Below are positions 5,140-6,174 of a DNA stretch of 6,174 bases, one piece after another. The notes beneath the pieces are model-generated. The model worked only from the letters and a program-made list of their open reading frames with translations, searched no databases and was not told the DNA's origin. Position 1 is the stretch's first letter; each line of letters starts with the position of its first letter. The position numbers were made by a program, and so were the translations under genes. The stretch is from Bacteroidetes bacterium SW_11_45_7 (GTDB taxonomy: Bacteria > Bacteroidota > Bacteroidia > Chitinophagales > SW-11-45-7), in the NCBI GenBank assembly GCA_003022985.1, contig PXTV01000237.1, positions 1-6,174 of the forward strand, written 5' to 3'.

Positions 5140-6174
5140 TCATGCCGCTGGCAGTGCAAAGTAAAAAATCGCTCCTTCCCCTTCCTTGCTATCTGCACAA
5201 ACATAACCTCCGTGCCTTACCACTGTTTTTTCCACAATGGCTAAGCCTATCCCTGTGCCTTCAAACTCCTCATTGGAGTGCAAGCGTTTGAATGTCTTGA
5301 ACAAATCCCGGTATTGCGAAGGATCAAATCCCGCCCCATTGTCCCTGACATAAAAAATGCTCTCATCATCTTTTCGGTAGCCACCCACTTCAATAACAGC
5401 TGGATTCCTGTCTTGTGTGTATTTGAGCGCATTCGAAAGAAGGTTGGTTACAGCGTATTTCAGGACGCTACAGTCCGCTTCAGCATGAGGCATGTCGTAA
5501 GCATGGAATTCGATGTGGCGGGATGGATATTGCTTGCGCAGGTCCTCAAACACGCCCTGAAATAATGCATGTATATCGATATCCTCCTTCTCTAAATCGT
5601 TTTGCCCCACACGTGACAATTGGAGCAAGTCTTGGATAAGCTCTTTCATTTCATTCACGCTATTGTGGATGCTTTGGATGTATTCCATCCCCTGTTGATC
5701 CAAACGGTCCCCATAACGCTTTTCCAGAAATTTGGCAAAAATCTCAACCGAACGAATGGGGTTCTTTAAGTCATGTGACACGGTGTGGTTAAACGTTTCC
5801 AGCTCTTGACCGGCCCGCTCAAGGTCTTCTGTTCGTTCCCTGACGCGCTGTTCCAGCTCCAGGTTGAGCTTGTTGATTTTATATTCGGCCATTCGTCTGG
5901 CTGTCACATCAGAAAAGATGCCGTTAAACACAATACTGCCGTCATCCTTTGGTGGCTCAGGTACGGAAGCACCATGAATCCATTTGATATCTCCGCCTTT
6001 TATTTTGATGCGAAATTCCGCCTCCCATGGTTCCACATTTTGGACTGCCTCCACTATCGTTTGCTTAAGATACTCGTAATCATCGGGCAATATTTTATCC
6101 CATTGTTCCTGGAGCATCATGTTGAATTCCTCCCGGCTCGAATCGAACAAATCCTCAACCCCGGCACTTATAAA
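5140..6174 (-). CDS. PAS-domain sensor histidine kinase, N-terminus outside the window
   Basis: This is a two-component sensor that autophosphorylates on histidine and passes the phosphate to a response regulator not present here. The frame is open to the window edge and 344 residues are visible; the TTG at 6148-6150 is internal to a PAS domain and is not the start. PAS fold (PAS_3-like) covers about residues 1-92, ending in EFRIKIKGGDIKWIHG and GIFSDVTARRMAEY. A coiled coil of about 30 residues follows (INKLNLELEQRVRERTEDL). The H box is SHDLKNPI, with the phospho-acceptor His at visible residue 134. The ATPase domain shows the N box (TNLLSNALKYT), G1 (DNGAGFDP), F box (FKTFKRLHS) and G2 (GTGIGLAIVEKT, near 307). 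All catalytic motifs are intact. No membrane segment is visible in this part. The kinase part resembles those of phytochrome-like kinases, but the signal sensed is unknown. It is convergent with the ABC operon. Confidence 0.93.
   Translation of the reverse strand, partial: FISAGVEDLFDSSREEFNMMLQEQWDKILPDDYEYLKQTIVEAVQNVEPWEAEFRIKIKGGDIKWIHGASVPEPPKDDGSIVFNGIFSDVTARRMAEYKINKLNLELEQRVRERTEDLERAGQELETFNHTVSHDLKNPIRSVEIFAKFLEKRYGDRLDQQGMEYIQSIHNSVNEMKELIQDLLQLSRVGQNDLEKEDIDIHALFQGVFEDLRKQYPSRHIEFHAYDMPHAEADCSVLKYAVTNLLSNALKYTQDRNPAVIEVGGYRKDDESIFYVRDNGAGFDPSQYRDLFKTFKRLHSNEEFEGTGIGLAIVEKTVVRHGGYVCADSKEGEGAIFYFALPAA

Overview
The window looks like chromosomal DNA of a Bacteroidota bacterium, probably from the Cytophagales or a related lineage. 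Three things point there. The DnaJ C-terminus closely follows the Bacteroidota form of the protein. Two candidate promoters fit the TTG / TAnnTTTG architecture of that phylum. The DUF4162-type ABC ATPase with its NatB-like permease, close to dnaJ, is as I recall a familiar arrangement there. No search was run, so the taxonomy is inference.

Layout: (1) 2-736, the 3' part of dnaJ, running in from outside the window. (2) 836-2840, an AT-rich two-gene cassette made of a DNA methyltransferase with motifs DPFCGTGT and TSPPY, and an overlapping downstream gene with a PD-(D/E)xK-like QAK nuclease motif. This is most simply a Type II-like restriction-modification (R-M) system. (3) 2916-5081, an ABC exporter operon (ATPase, then permease, sharing an ATGA overlap) in which both genes are broken. 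The ATPase has lost about 20 codons, including the ABC signature motif, plus the reading frame. The permease carries a near-perfect tandem repeat of 26-27 bases that shifts the frame. (4) 5085-5139, an AT-rich hairpin between convergent genes. (5) 5140-6174 on the minus strand, a PAS-histidine kinase running off the window end.

The R-M cassette differs in base composition from both flanks: sample 60-base lines give 18/60 and 22/60 G+C inside it, against 32/60 in dnaJ and 33/60 in the ABC ATPase. The simplest reading is that it was inserted between a host chaperone gene and a transporter operon. The transporter has since decayed, or contains two independent assembly errors, which raw reads could settle. 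I do not see a wholly new system. The most notable items are the two different lesions in one transporter operon and the little-characterised QxK nuclease partner of the methyltransferase.
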